Positions 1 to 7,294 of a stretch of 39,000 nucleotides of DNA are shown piece by piece. The translations under genes were made by a program, and so were the position numbers. The stretch is from Bacteroidales bacterium (GTDB lineage: Bacteria; Bacteroidota; Bacteroidia; Bacteroidales; Muribaculaceae): the NCBI GenBank assembly GCA_014800385.1, contig JAAVGE010000041.1, positions 1 through 39,000 of the forward strand. Direction: 5' to 3'. Every line of letters starts with the position of its first letter. Within the stretch, counting starts at the first letter, position 1. The notes beneath the pieces were generated by a model. The model did no database searches. It worked only from the letters and a program-made list of their open reading frames with translations, and was not told the origin of the DNA.

Positions 1-110
1 AATAAAAATCTGTGAAAATCCGTAAAAATTCGTGGGAACAAAGCGAAGCGAGTTAAAAAATCCGTGTGTTAAAAAATCTCAGTCAAATCCACGAACCACC
101 ACCCTGATTA
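1..110. repeat. Degenerate short AT-rich repeats
   Basis: This stretch contains about five imperfect copies of a motif like AAAAATCCGTG (for example AAAATCTGTG, AAAATCCGT, AAAAATTCGTGG and AAAAAATCCGTG). They are spaced irregularly and interrupted by GCGAAGCGAG. No convincing reading frame covers it. It looks like decayed intergenic repeat material; the function is unknown. Confidence 0.45.
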
Positions 111-155
111 TCAACCTATTACAAACCCTCAACCGATCTCACCAACTCCGTAGAG

Positions 156-328
156 GGCTGTGTCAAAATTGTGTATTTTACGTTCACGGACAGTGACATA
201 TATTCGGCGGATGCTCCATGGAGCATCCCTACACTCTTGACAATCAATGCATTAACTCTGTAGGGCTGCTCCATGGAGCAGCCGCATAATCCTGTATACG
301 GCGAGGTTGAGCCAATTTTGACACTGCT
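156..328 (+). repeat. MITE/REP-like palindromic element, copy A (complete)
   Basis: The ends carry an imperfect terminal inverted repeat: GGCTGTGTCAAAATTG on the left, and AGCAGTGTCAAAATTG read inward from the right. The core holds two perfect 20-bp palindromes, GGATGCTCCATGGAGCATCC (209-228) and GGCTGCTCCATGGAGCAGCC (264-283). They are flanked by CCCTACA and TGTAGGG, so the two palindromes also pair with each other as one long stem. Related copies lie at 14714-14846 and, inverted and shortened, at 26129-26282. No protein is encoded and no clear target-site duplication is seen. A non-autonomous transposable element or a REP-type hairpin repeat is the most likely identity. Confidence 0.75.
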
Positions 329-368
329 GACCCCTCACCATCAACCACAGCGCCTCACACCAACCCAT

Positions 369-482
369 GGGCGTCTGGAGGACGCCGATTTTGCGTAGCC
401 GCGTACGCTGCAGCGAAGCGGAAGCGTGCGGGGTAAGGTGAAAGTGTAGGAAGGGCGTGCCGATAGGTACGCCGAGTGAAGC
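369..482. repeat. Second dispersed hairpin repeat family (region 1)
   Basis: Three modules are visible. The first is GGGCGT-(7)-ACGCC followed by GATTTTGCGTAGC (369-399). The second is GCGTGCGGGGTAAGGTG (424-440). The third is the hairpin GGCGTGCC-gata-GGTACGCC followed by GAGTGAAGC (453-482). The same module order and trailing words recur at 33911-33988, between a small-gene cassette and tilS. A minus-strand frame of 62 codons crosses this region but is rich in Arg and Ser and is explained by the repeats. Confidence 0.55.
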
Positions 483-545
483 GACCTATGCCTAAACACA
501 GGTTTTTTACTATGCGCCGAATACGTCACTCAGTTAAGAGTATAC

Positions 546-578
546 AAAAAAAGAGTTAGGAAATCCTAACTCTTTTTT
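546..578 (-). terminator. Rho-independent terminator after tRNA-Gln
   Basis: A hairpin with arms AAGAGTTAGG and CCTAACTCTT and an AAAT loop is flanked by A and T runs on both sides. It sits three bases downstream of the 3' end of the minus-strand tRNA. The symmetry would allow it to work in both directions. Confidence 0.8.
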
Positions 579-580
579 GT

Positions 581-650
581 TGCCTTGGAGGGATTCGAAC
601 CCCCGCAGGCGGAACCAGAATCCGACGTGCTACCATTACACCACAAGGCA
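581..650 (-). tRNA. tRNA-Gln (anticodon CUG)
   Basis: The minus strand folds into a 70-nt cloverleaf. The acceptor stem is TGCCTTG/CAAGGCA (perfect, 7 bp), the D stem GTGT/GCAC, and the anticodon loop TTCTGGT gives CUG. The T arm is GGGGG-TTCGAAT-CCCTC. The discriminator and CCA are not encoded within the 70 nt. Position 27-43 of the anticodon stem is a U-C mismatch and the variable loop is only 4 nt. A terminator follows directly, so it is probably a single-gene transcript. Confidence 0.93.
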
Positions 651-747
651 AGGTTGTTTTCGTTTTACGTGTGCAAAGTTACTATGTTTTTTTGTTGTGT
701 GCAAATTTTTGGGCGATTTTTTTATCACTTTTTTTGCGCTGGTTCTG

Positions 748-1650
748 TTACCTGTTGAATTCCAGGGTTTTAATGGTGCGAATTTTGTCGGCCTGGAGTT
801 GGTCGCGTAGTTGGTCGAGCGAGTTGAATTTCATTTCGTGGCGCAGGAAATGGTTAAATTCCAGGGTTATTGTCTCGCCGTAGAGTTTGCTGTTGATCCC
901 TATGATGTGTGCCTCGATGGTTATGTTGGTGCGGTTGTCATTGATTGTGGGACGCTCACCGATGTTTACCATGGCGGGATAACTTTTGCCGTTGGAGAGG
1001 GTTGCGGTGCAGGCGTATACCCCTTTGGCAGGGATCAGTTTATCGGGAAAATCAGGACTGATGTTGGCTGTCGGGAACCCGAGTGTACGTCCTATCTGCC
1101 GACCGTGGACAACGGTGCCGGTGAGGGTGTAGGGGCGACCCAGCAGATTTGTTGCTTCTTCAGGTGAATGATTGCGGAGCAGATTGCGTATGACGGTTGA
1201 GGAAACGGGACTGTTGTTGTGGCTTGCTTCGGTTGACTGCAACAGGTCCATCCCTAACTGTGAGGCGATGTTGAGGTAGTCGTAAAAGGTCAGCGAAGGA
1301 TCGTTGCCGAATTTGTTGTTGAAACCTAACAGCAGTGTGTTCACCTCGTAGCGGTCACGCAGGGCAGTCAGGAACCGTTGTGCCGACATCTCCCGCATCT
1401 GTGGGGTGAACGGTTTCATTATCACCACATTGGCACCGGCCTTCATCAGTAGGTCACGTTTCTCGTCGGGGGATGACAGCAGAGCCGGTGCCTTCTCCGG
1501 GTTTATCACGCTCAACGGATGGTTGGAGAAGGTTACTACTGCCGGGATTGAACCGCGTTCGGTGGCTGTGTCGGTGAGTTCGGTCAGAATGTGGCGATGA
1601 CCTAAGTGCACACCGTCAAATGTGCCTATGGTTGCTATCAGTGAGGACAT
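748..1650 (-). CDS. ribF: Bifunctional riboflavin kinase/FAD synthetase
   Basis: This 300-residue protein phosphorylates riboflavin to FMN and adenylylates FMN to FAD in the cytoplasm. The N-terminal FAD synthetase (nucleotidyltransferase) domain shows the ATP-binding motif GTFDGVHLGHRHIL near residues 9-22. The C-terminal flavokinase domain shows GRTLGFPTANI around residues 185-195 and an ITIEAHI-type strand later. The length is normal for the family. Its ATG overlaps the stop of the preceding HAD gene (TGATG), so it is translationally coupled and is the last gene of the six-gene minus operon beginning with trmB. Nothing appears truncated. No FMN riboswitch was seen, which fits a gene internal to an operon. 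Confidence 0.95.
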   Translation of the reverse strand: MSSLIATIGTFDGVHLGHRHILTELTDTATERGSIPAVVTFSNHPLSVINPEKAPALLSSPDEKRDLLMKAGANVVIMKPFTPQMREMSAQRFLTALRDRYEVNTLLLGFNNKFGNDPSLTFYDYLNIASQLGMDLLQSTEASHNNSPVSSTVIRNLLRNHSPEEATNLLGRPYTLTGTVVHGRQIGRTLGFPTANISPDFPDKLIPAKGVYACTATLSNGKSYPAMVNIGERPTINDNRTNITIEAHIIGINSKLYGETITLEFNHFLRHEMKFNSLDQLRDQLQADKIRTIKTLEFNR

Positions 1651-2261
1651 CAGCAGGGCATTTTGTCAATAAATTCCGTGCCGGGAGGAACGAGTGCGGT
1701 GTGGTAACCCACTAAGGCTGCGGCATCAAGATTCTTCTGAGAGTCGTCAAGGAAGAGCGTTTCCGCAGGGTTGATTCCCAGTTTGGCGGCGGTGTATCGG
1801 AAAATTTCCGGGTCCGGTTTCATCATTCCGGCTTCAAAGGATGTTATCAGTCCTTTGAAATAGTGGTTGATATTTTTGCCATCTTTGGTGAACTCATCGC
1901 GTATTTTGGTCTGCCACATGATGGGGTTTGTGTTCGAGAGGAGGTAGATGTTGAAGCCGCGCTGTTCAAGTTGTTCCAACTGATGCAGGCGGTGCAGAGG
2001 TATACCAATAAGAAATTTCAGGAACGCATTGTCAATATCGCTGTCAGCGACAGGGTGAGGTATGCGGCTGCGAATGGCTTCGCGGAACTGTTCGGGGGTT
2101 AACTTACCTTCTTCGAGGAGCATGAAGGGACCTTTCTGCTCATATAGTCCAAGCATTTCATCGGCCTCGGCCAGACCGATTTGTTTGAGTGCTTCAACAG
2201 CGTTTTCGCGGCGGATATCCATTATCACGCCGCCGAGGTCAAAGAGGAGATTCTTAATCAT
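1650..2261 (-). CDS. HAD-superfamily hydrolase (subfamily IA)
   Basis: This 203-residue haloacid-dehalogenase-type phosphatase has motif I LLFDLGGVIMDI near the N-terminus. In this motif the usual DxDG becomes DLGG, as in the YihX/epoxide-hydrolase-N-like group. Motif II is LLSNTNP around residue 107. The Lys-containing MMKPDPEIF and motif IV LFLDDSQKNLDAA fall around residues 145-180. The Asp to Gly change at the second position of motif I is common in this subgroup, whose members act on small sugar phosphates such as glucose-1-phosphate. The exact substrate here cannot be told. The start overlaps the upstream methyltransferase stop as ATGA, and its stop overlaps ribF. It may be an FMN or metabolite phosphatase, but this is only suggested by its neighbour. 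Confidence 0.88.
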   Translation of the reverse strand: MIKNLLFDLGGVIMDIRRENAVEALKQIGLAEADEMLGLYEQKGPFMLLEEGKLTPEQFREAIRSRIPHPVADSDIDNAFLKFLIGIPLHRLHQLEQLEQRGFNIYLLSNTNPIMWQTKIRDEFTKDGKNINHYFKGLITSFEAGMMKPDPEIFRYTAAKLGINPAETLFLDDSQKNLDAAALVGYHTALVPPGTEFIDKMPC

Positions 2262-2890
2262 TTTTTCTGTATAATCGTTATACCGTCGCGAATGGGGAGG
2301 ATTACGGTCGTCACATCGGGGTCGTTAGCCACCATGTCATTGAACCGTGCTATGGCCAGGGTCTGGGCATCGTGGTTCTTTTCGGTGTCGAGTATTTTCC
2401 AGTCCCACAGGGTGTTGTCGGCAAAAATATAGCCTCCGGGGCGGAGCAGAGGCAACACCATACGGTAGTATTCGGGATACTTGCGTTTGTCGGCGTCGAT
2501 AAAAATGAGGTCGAAGGGAGCGGGGAGGGTGGGGACAATCTCCAGGGCATCGCCGATGTGGAGGTGCATGCGTGAGCCTTCCGGACGGCTGTCGAACCGC
2601 TGTCGGATAAAATCCTGCAACTGGTCGTCTATCTCCACCGTGTGGAGTTCGGCGTCGTCGGGCATGGCGCCTGCCATAGCCAGGGCGGAATAGCCGGTGA
2701 AAGTGCCCATCTCCAGGATTCTGCGGGGCTTGATCATCCCGACGAGCATAGCCAGAATGTTGCCTTGCAGATGACCGGAGCACATCCGGGAATAGAGACA
2801 GTGGATGTGGGTGTCGCGGTTCAGCCGGCGCAGGTGGTCCGGCTCCGGTGATATGTGGTCAAGGAGATATTCTTCCTGTTCTTCGGTCAT
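2258..2890 (-). CDS. SAM-dependent O-methyltransferase (class I)
   Basis: The protein is about 210 residues and matches the caffeoyl-CoA/catechol O-methyltransferase-like family of bacterial enzymes. It has a glycine-rich SAM motif EMGTFTGYSALAMAGAM, an acidic ribose-binding residue in VEIDDQL, and FDLIFIDADKRKYPEY, which carries the metal/substrate-binding acidic residues. RPGGYIFADNTLWDW completes the fold. The frame is open upstream to 2956, but the start at 2890 (MTEEQEEYLLDHISPEP) gives an ATGA overlap with aroQ and matches the family's N-terminus, so I prefer it. The substrate is unknown. It sits in an operon of housekeeping enzymes and is cytoplasmic, with no signal peptide. Confidence 0.88.
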   Translation of the reverse strand: MTEEQEEYLLDHISPEPDHLRRLNRDTHIHCLYSRMCSGHLQGNILAMLVGMIKPRRILEMGTFTGYSALAMAGAMPDDAELHTVEIDDQLQDFIRQRFDSRPEGSRMHLHIGDALEIVPTLPAPFDLIFIDADKRKYPEYYRMVLPLLRPGGYIFADNTLWDWKILDTEKNHDAQTLAIARFNDMVANDPDVTTVILPIRDGITIIQKK

Positions 2891-3309
2891 AGTGATAGTG
2901 CGCTGACTGCAAGTTGATAGACCTTCGCTCCGAAACCGGATATCGAGCCTCGGCACACCGGTGCGATGAGCGATGTGTGGCGAACGGTTTCGCGGGCGAA
3001 TATATTTGTGAGGTGCACCTCTACCACAGGCACCGGTATTGCGGCGATGGCATCGGCGATGGCGAGCGAGGTGTGGGTGTAGGCTCCGGCGTTCAGCACA
3101 ATCCCGTCGACCGGCTCATCGTAGCCCAGACGGTGGAGAGTGTCGATTATCTCACCTTCATGGTTGCTCTGATGGTAGGATAATTCAATATCGGGGTTGT
3201 CGCGGTGCAGGTCTGCAAGGATATTCTCCATTGACAGCGTACCGTATTTGTCAGGCTCACGACGACCTAACAGGTTGAGGTTCGGACCGTTGATTATTGC
3301 TATTTTCAT
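2887..3309 (-). CDS. aroQ: 3-dehydroquinate dehydratase, type II
   Basis: This 140-residue enzyme converts 3-dehydroquinate to 3-dehydroshikimate in the shikimate pathway. The whole family signature is present. IINGPNLNLLGRREPDKYG carries the catalytic Arg and the Tyr of the flexible loop. Further on are YHQSNHEGEIIDTLH, VLNAGAYTHTSLAIADAI with the catalytic His region, and PVVEVHLTNIFARE. The length is typical for the dodecameric type II enzyme. It overlaps mrp upstream and the O-methyltransferase downstream by 4 bp each (ATGA), which indicates translational coupling. No other shikimate gene lies in the window. Confidence 0.96.
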   Translation of the reverse strand: MKIAIINGPNLNLLGRREPDKYGTLSMENILADLHRDNPDIELSYHQSNHEGEIIDTLHRLGYDEPVDGIVLNAGAYTHTSLAIADAIAAIPVPVVEVHLTNIFARETVRHTSLIAPVCRGSISGFGAKVYQLAVSALSL

Positions 3310-4415
3310 TTCTGCATCTTTACTACGGTGGTGGGAGGGAGGGTGTTGTTGCGTTCTTCAACCGCCTCGACAAGGTTGTGGGCGGTGTGGGCGAAGGCGT
3401 GGGCGGTGATGGAGTCGGTTGTTGCTATGGGCTGACCGCTGTCGCCACCCTGACAGATGTCAAGCACTACGGGAATCTGACCTAACACTCTGACACCAAG
3501 TTCGCGTGCCAGTTCCATGGCACCCTCTTTTCCGAAGATGTAGTATTTTTCATCCGGGTGCTGTTCGGGGGTGAACCATGCCATATTCTCGATTATGCCC
3601 AGAATGGGTACATTGACATGCTGGTCGCGGAACATTGCTATGCCACGGCGAGCGTCGGCCAGAGCCACCTGCTGCGGAGTGGAAACAACCACTGCACCGG
3701 TCAGGGCGATGGTCTGAACTATGGTCAGATGAATGTCGGATGTGCCGGGAGGCATGTCGATGAGCAGGTAGTCCAGTTCGCCCCAGTCACCTTCGGTGAT
3801 CAGTTGGGTGAGGGCACGTGAGGCCATACCACCGCGCCATACCACGCCTGAGTCGCGGTTGACCATGAAACCTATGGAGAGCATCTTCACGCCGTAGCGT
3901 TCCACGGGGATTATTTTCTGCACTCCGTCAACATCGTGGATGTAGAGTTGCTCATCCTCCACGCCGAACATTTTAGGCACTGAGGGACCGAAGATGTCGG
4001 CATCGAGCAGCCCCACGGTGTACCCCTCGCGCACCAGAGCCACGGCGAGATTTGAGGCAACAGTGCTTTTGCCCACTCCACCTTTGCCCGATGATATGGC
4101 GATGATGTTCTTGACCCCTTTCAGCGGAACTTCGGGCTTCGGTTTGGGTGCCTGACGTGTTTTCACGTCAATGTTGCCCTTAATTTCCACATCGGGACCT
4201 ACGTGGGTCAGAATGGCTGCTTCGGCTGCCTTGACAATCGACTTGATGAAGGGGTCGGTGGGACGGTCGAAGATTAGAGAGAATGACACCTTGCGTCCGT
4301 CGATGCGTATGTCATCCTCCACCATTGAGGATTCAACGATGTTTTTACCCGTTCCGGGGTAGCGCACTGTTGTCAGTGCGTCAAGTATGAGTTTGGGATA
4401 AATAGCCTGTTCCAT
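3306..4415 (-). CDS. mrp: Mrp/NBP35-family P-loop ATPase (Fe-S carrier type)
   Basis: The protein has 369 residues. An N-terminal MIP18/DUF59-like domain (about 1-90) leads to a ParA/MinD-like ATPase with a deviant Walker A SGKGGVGKST (109-118), DADIFGPS and LLIDMPPGTSDIH. The family (ApbC/Mrp) binds and transfers Fe-S clusters or acts in cluster assembly in the cytoplasm. The usual C-terminal CxxC pair that bridges a cluster in the dimer is missing: the segment after ENMAWF reads TPEQHPDEKYYIFG. The whole protein has one cysteine, in VLDICQGG. So cluster binding in the classical way is unlikely, although the ATPase is intact. It lies 2 bp after trmB. Confidence 0.93.
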   Translation of the reverse strand: MEQAIYPKLILDALTTVRYPGTGKNIVESSMVEDDIRIDGRKVSFSLIFDRPTDPFIKSIVKAAEAAILTHVGPDVEIKGNIDVKTRQAPKPKPEVPLKGVKNIIAISSGKGGVGKSTVASNLAVALVREGYTVGLLDADIFGPSVPKMFGVEDEQLYIHDVDGVQKIIPVERYGVKMLSIGFMVNRDSGVVWRGGMASRALTQLITEGDWGELDYLLIDMPPGTSDIHLTIVQTIALTGAVVVSTPQQVALADARRGIAMFRDQHVNVPILGIIENMAWFTPEQHPDEKYYIFGKEGAMELARELGVRVLGQIPVVLDICQGGDSGQPIATTDSITAHAFAHTAHNLVEAVEERNNTLPPTTVVKMQK

Positions 4416-4417
4416 GA

Positions 4418-5164
4418 TTATAACTGAAGTTCGCCGCGGGAGTAACTGCGGTATGTGTCATAAGGAATTTCAATCTCCGGTTCGGTCAGCGCGGTGGTGT
4501 GGTCGAGGGGAAAGACAATATATTTGATTGTCAGACCCCGTTGCAGCCACTGCTGTTCATAGTGGGTGCGGATGCGCAGGATGGGAGAGTCGGCATCTTC
4601 GCTGCTGTAAAGGTCGGAGAAATTTTTCAGAGGTGTCAGACCGTTGTGTGCGGTCATGGCATCGGTGTAGGTGTAGAGGAAAGGACTGTCAGTTTTCAGG
4701 TGCACCAGTCCGTCGGGGACCATTATCTGACGGTACAGTTCCATGAATCGGGTCGATGTGAGGCGTTTGCGCACCTTTTTCATCTGAGGGTCGGGGAATG
4801 TTATCCATATCTCGCTGACCTCACCCGGAGCAAAGAACAGGGGGAGCAGTTCGATGTTAGTGCGGAGGAAGGCGGCGTTGGTGATGTTTTCATCGTTGGC
4901 GATACGTGCGCCTGACCACATACGTGCTCCCTTGACGTCGATGCCGATGAAGTTCTTGTCGCGGTAATGGCGTGCCATACCGACGGTGTATTCACCCTTG
5001 CCGCATCCCAGTTCAAGTACTATAGGGTTGTCGTTGCCGAACACTTCGGCGTTCCAGCGACCTTTCAGCGGGCACTCTTTTCCTTGCAAAGCACCGAACG
5101 GGAACTGATAGACCCGGTCCAGTTGCTCCATCTCACGGAATTTTTTCAGTTTGTTCTTTCCCAT
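4418..5164 (-). CDS. trmB: tRNA (guanine-N7-)-methyltransferase
   Basis: This 248-residue enzyme methylates G46 in the tRNA variable loop using SAM. Motifs seen are the SAM site VLELGCGKGEYTVGMA, NFIGIDVKGARMW, and the TrmB signature ITFPDPQMKKVRKRLTSTRF. TDSPFLYTYT supplies the late conserved Asp-Ser. The N-terminus MGKNKLKKFREMEQLDRVYQ and the length fit Bacteroidota TrmB. It is the first gene of the six-gene minus operon. A promoter match is found 20-50 bases upstream of its start. Confidence 0.95.
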   Translation of the reverse strand: MGKNKLKKFREMEQLDRVYQFPFGALQGKECPLKGRWNAEVFGNDNPIVLELGCGKGEYTVGMARHYRDKNFIGIDVKGARMWSGARIANDENITNAAFLRTNIELLPLFFAPGEVSEIWITFPDPQMKKVRKRLTSTRFMELYRQIMVPDGLVHLKTDSPFLYTYTDAMTAHNGLTPLKNFSDLYSSEDADSPILRIRTHYEQQWLQRGLTIKYIVFPLDHTTALTEPEIEIPYDTYRSYSRGELQL

Positions 5165-5183
5165 ACAATATTTATTATTGCTG

Positions 5184-5215
5184 CAAAAATACCTAAAAAA
5201 ATGGAGATATGCAAG
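5184..5215 (-). promoter_or_regulatory. Bacteroidota-type promoter of the trmB operon
   Basis: On the minus strand a -7 element TATTTTTG (5184-5191, matching TAnnTTTG) is preceded at 20 nt by CTTG (5212-5215), a near match to the -33 TTTG. The start codon of trmB lies 19 bases downstream of the -7 element. Confidence 0.6.
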
Positions 5216-5237
5216 AAGTGGGGCTGAATCAATGAAA

Positions 5238-5274
5238 GCGCAGGCTGTACCGGAAATTCCGATACAGCCCGCTT
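5238..5274 (-). terminator. Hairpin terminator between minus-strand operons
   Basis: A stem of about 15 bp has arms GCGGGCTGTATCGGAA and TTCCGGTACAGCCTGC on the minus strand. The two non-Watson-Crick positions are G-U wobbles in minus-strand RNA but A-C mismatches in plus-strand RNA, so the structure was probably selected on the minus strand. The T tract after it is weak (CTTTCATT). Confidence 0.6.
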
Positions 5275-5282
5275 TTGTGAGG

Positions 5283-5351
5283 TCAGAATAATCTGATTCT
5301 GGATATTGTGACGTAGATGGTCACCAATATGGCGATACTGAATATAAACAT
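5283..5351 (-). CDS. Possible 22-residue single-span membrane peptide
   Basis: An ATG-initiated frame of 22 codons encodes a strongly hydrophobic stretch (MFIFSIAILVTIYVTI) followed by a short basic tail ending SRIRLF. It lies 23 bases after the stop of the membrane-anchored protein gene and ends just before the hairpin terminator at 5238-5274, so it fits inside that transcript. The hydrophobic span plus positive C-terminal side resembles regulatory membrane microproteins. A chance frame this short is quite possible, and no family is recognised. Confidence 0.3.
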   Translation of the reverse strand: MFIFSIAILVTIYVTISRIRLF

Positions 5352-5374
5352 TGGTTGAAGGAGTTTGGGTGCGG

Positions 5375-6148
5375 TTAACGATCAATGTATACTTTGTGGT
5401 TGTTTTTGTTCAGGTCGATGTCGCCGTCATACCCGGTTAATGATACTTCAATGTTTGCTTCGGCGTTAAGAGCCAGATTTCTGACGTTACCGTTGGCGTT
5501 GAGGTTGAAGTTTCTTACAGTTGAGATAGCGAGTGACCCTATAGCGGAACCCATACAGTTGAGGTAGAACTTCTGGCCGTAAACTAATGCAATGAAATTG
5601 AAGTTGTTGATGTTGCATGACTCTAAGTTGAGGTCGACGCAATCGGCTGTTGTGGTGTGCTTTGAGGTGAGTTCCAGGGTCTCGGTGTTGATGTTTCGGA
5701 ACGTTACGGAGTGACAATTGTCGGTCACGACGTCAAGTCGGCCGTCGGCGGGAACGGCAATCCTGATAAGGAGCGAGTCGATCTTTTCCCCCTCCGAGAT
5801 TTTGTCAGTAACCTTGAGGGTGGAAGTTCCGGCATTGTGGTCAACGTTTATGGCGTTGATATATTTTTCGTCGGCTGCAACTTTGATTTCAACGATCTGG
5901 TCCTTGAGTGATTCCACCCCTTCGATGATCACTGTTGATGCTTTGAATGATTCCGACAGGTCAATGGCGGCAACCGGCATATCGACAATGGGAACCTCGC
6001 GTTGACTGTAGTCTACTGGGATTTCTTCAATAACCTCGTCGTCGTATAACTTTTCCTGAGGTACATAGTGCAGGATAATAGGATAGAGGATGGCGGCAAG
6101 GAAAAATGCGCCTATGAGGAACAGAAGATATTTGGTGGATTTTTTCAT
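5375..6148 (-). CDS. Membrane-anchored beta-rich protein of unknown function
   Basis: The protein is 257 residues. Residues 1-28 (MKKSTKYLLFLIGAFFLAAI...) form an N-terminal membrane anchor or uncleaved signal, followed by an acidic linker (YDDEVIEEIPVDYS). The rest is rich in short strands with Asn and Thr ladders (NINTETLELTSKHTTTADCVDLNLESCNINNFNF, given as landmarks in several strands). It resembles the right-handed beta-helix of DUF2807/DUF4097-type putative auto-transporter-adhesin-like domains, but I do not recognise a named family with certainty. Its ATG overlaps the stop of the GntR gene (ATGA), so it is co-expressed with a YtrA-type ABC operon. A periplasm-facing role linked to that transporter is inference. 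Confidence 0.75.
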   Translation of the reverse strand: MKKSTKYLLFLIGAFFLAAILYPIILHYVPQEKLYDDEVIEEIPVDYSQREVPIVDMPVAAIDLSESFKASTVIIEGVESLKDQIVEIKVAADEKYINAINVDHNAGTSTLKVTDKISEGEKIDSLLIRIAVPADGRLDVVTDNCHSVTFRNINTETLELTSKHTTTADCVDLNLESCNINNFNFIALVYGQKFYLNCMGSAIGSLAISTVRNFNLNANGNVRNLALNAEANIEVSLTGYDGDIDLNKNNHKVYIDR

Positions 6149-6504
6149 GACCTTTGATTGTTGTAGATGTTAATGAACTCATTGACAGGGATATCAAGCA
6201 GATGCATCTGGTGGCACACTTCGGGCAGAACGTTGTTGAGGAAGTTGCGTCGGCGTGCCTCCAAAATTGATTCCGGAGCGTTTTCGGAAACGAAGAACCC
6301 TATGCCGCGCTGGTTGTAGATAATCTCCTGCTGCTGAAGATGTTCCAGTGAGCGGGTGATGGTGTTGACGTTGACCTGAAACTGTGCGCTCAGGTCGCGG
6401 ATCGACGGTATCCGGTTGTTGGGGGTCAGGTGACCGGCCAGAATCTCGTCGGTTAGGGAGTCGGCAATCTGAAGATATATGGCTTTGTTGTTGGAGAAAA
6501 TCAT
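6145..6504 (-). CDS. GntR-family repressor, YtrA subfamily
   Basis: This 119-residue regulator has an N-terminal winged helix-turn-helix (about 1-75: YLQIADSLTDEILAGHL, NNRIPSIRDLSAQFQVN, GIGFFVSENA). A short C-terminal helical tail replaces a ligand-binding domain. That short tail and the linkage with ABC genes are typical of the YtrA subfamily, which represses its own transporter operon. The gene overlaps the permease gene upstream and the anchored-protein gene downstream by 4 bp each. A palindromic site at 8166-8187 next to the operon promoter is the likely operator. Confidence 0.92.
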   Translation of the reverse strand: MIFSNNKAIYLQIADSLTDEILAGHLTPNNRIPSIRDLSAQFQVNVNTITRSLEHLQQQEIIYNQRGIGFFVSENAPESILEARRRNFLNNVLPEVCHQMHLLDIPVNEFINIYNNQRS

Positions 6505-7292
6505 ATTATGTCGGTTTCAGTATAACGGAAGTAGGCGAGCAGGTGCATGGCTATGGCGAAGCAGAAGGCCAGTCCGGCGGTAATCACTACGGCGTAGTTG
6601 ATGGATGGGTGTAGGTCAAAAAAGAGGAAGGAGAAAATCATGCAGTAAGGGATTGAGAGCAGGTTGATAGCATAACTTAAACCGAACCCTTTGAAGAAAG
6701 CCCACTTGGGAGAGAAGGCACTCACAAGGGTGTAGAAGGCCTGGAAGAACACCAGTGCGGCTACGCCCATAAGGGAGACCTGCCACTCAATTTCTTTGGC
6801 CATTGACAGCACGCTCACACCCTCTATGGGGTAACGCACGTTGACGTAAAGCACACGCAGATAGTCAATCCCAATCCACACCGCAAGGAAAAAAATGATG
6901 AAGAAAACATCATAGATGAGGAAATTCACCAGATATTTCTCTGCCGGGGTGCCAACGGCCATAAAGTTGTTTATTCTCCCTTTTTTGTTTGACAATCCGG
7001 AGCATACCAGCGATGCGGCTACATTGGTCAGAATACTGAACCCTATCACGCCTACAATCCCTATGATGAATGCCACTTGTCTATCGGAGTAATAAATAAT
7101 TCCTTTCGCCGGCTCAAGGTCAGCCGCATTCGGACCTGCTCCCCAGGCTATGAATGCTTCCCCCATAAGAATCAGTCCGGCTATCACCGCTAACTCCATG
7201 GTGAACAGACGTTTGTTGGAAATAATCTCGCGCTTCGCAAGCATCAGGAAGCGGTTGAACGAGAACTTGTCAGATATGGATATATTTTTCAT
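6501..7292 (-). CDS. ABC-type membrane protein (permease-like)
   Basis: The 263-residue integral membrane protein has about six hydrophobic spans, for example LAVIAGLILMGEAFIAWG, VAFIIGIVGVIGFSILTNV, FLIYDVFFIIFFLAVWIGI and YAVVITAGLAFCFAIAMHLL. No enzyme motif is present. It lies between the ATP-binding protein gene (2-bp gap) and the GntR gene (4-bp overlap), so it should be the membrane half of an ABC system. The substrate is unknown. YtrA-linked ABC systems are often induced by cell-wall-active compounds, so an envelope role is plausible but not shown here. Confidence 0.82.
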   Translation of the reverse strand: MKNISISDKFSFNRFLMLAKREIISNKRLFTMELAVIAGLILMGEAFIAWGAGPNAADLEPAKGIIYYSDRQVAFIIGIVGVIGFSILTNVAASLVCSGLSNKKGRINNFMAVGTPAEKYLVNFLIYDVFFIIFFLAVWIGIDYLRVLYVNVRYPIEGVSVLSMAKEIEWQVSLMGVAALVFFQAFYTLVSAFSPKWAFFKGFGLSYAINLLSIPYCMIFSFLFFDLHPSINYAVVITAGLAFCFAIAMHLLAYFRYTETDII

Positions 7293-7294
7293 AA

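Noticed and set aside
156-328. CRISPR-like repeats
   Set aside because: The palindromes are only two, differ in sequence, and are not regularly spaced with unique spacers.
341-529. A 62-codon minus-strand frame
   Set aside because: It overlaps the hairpin repeat modules, is rich in Arg/Ser/Pro, and shows no domain or upstream signal.
5146-5385. A 79-codon minus-strand frame starting inside the anchored-protein gene
   Set aside because: It crosses the hairpin terminator and the trmB promoter and has no domain; the nested 22-codon frame is a better, though weak, candidate.
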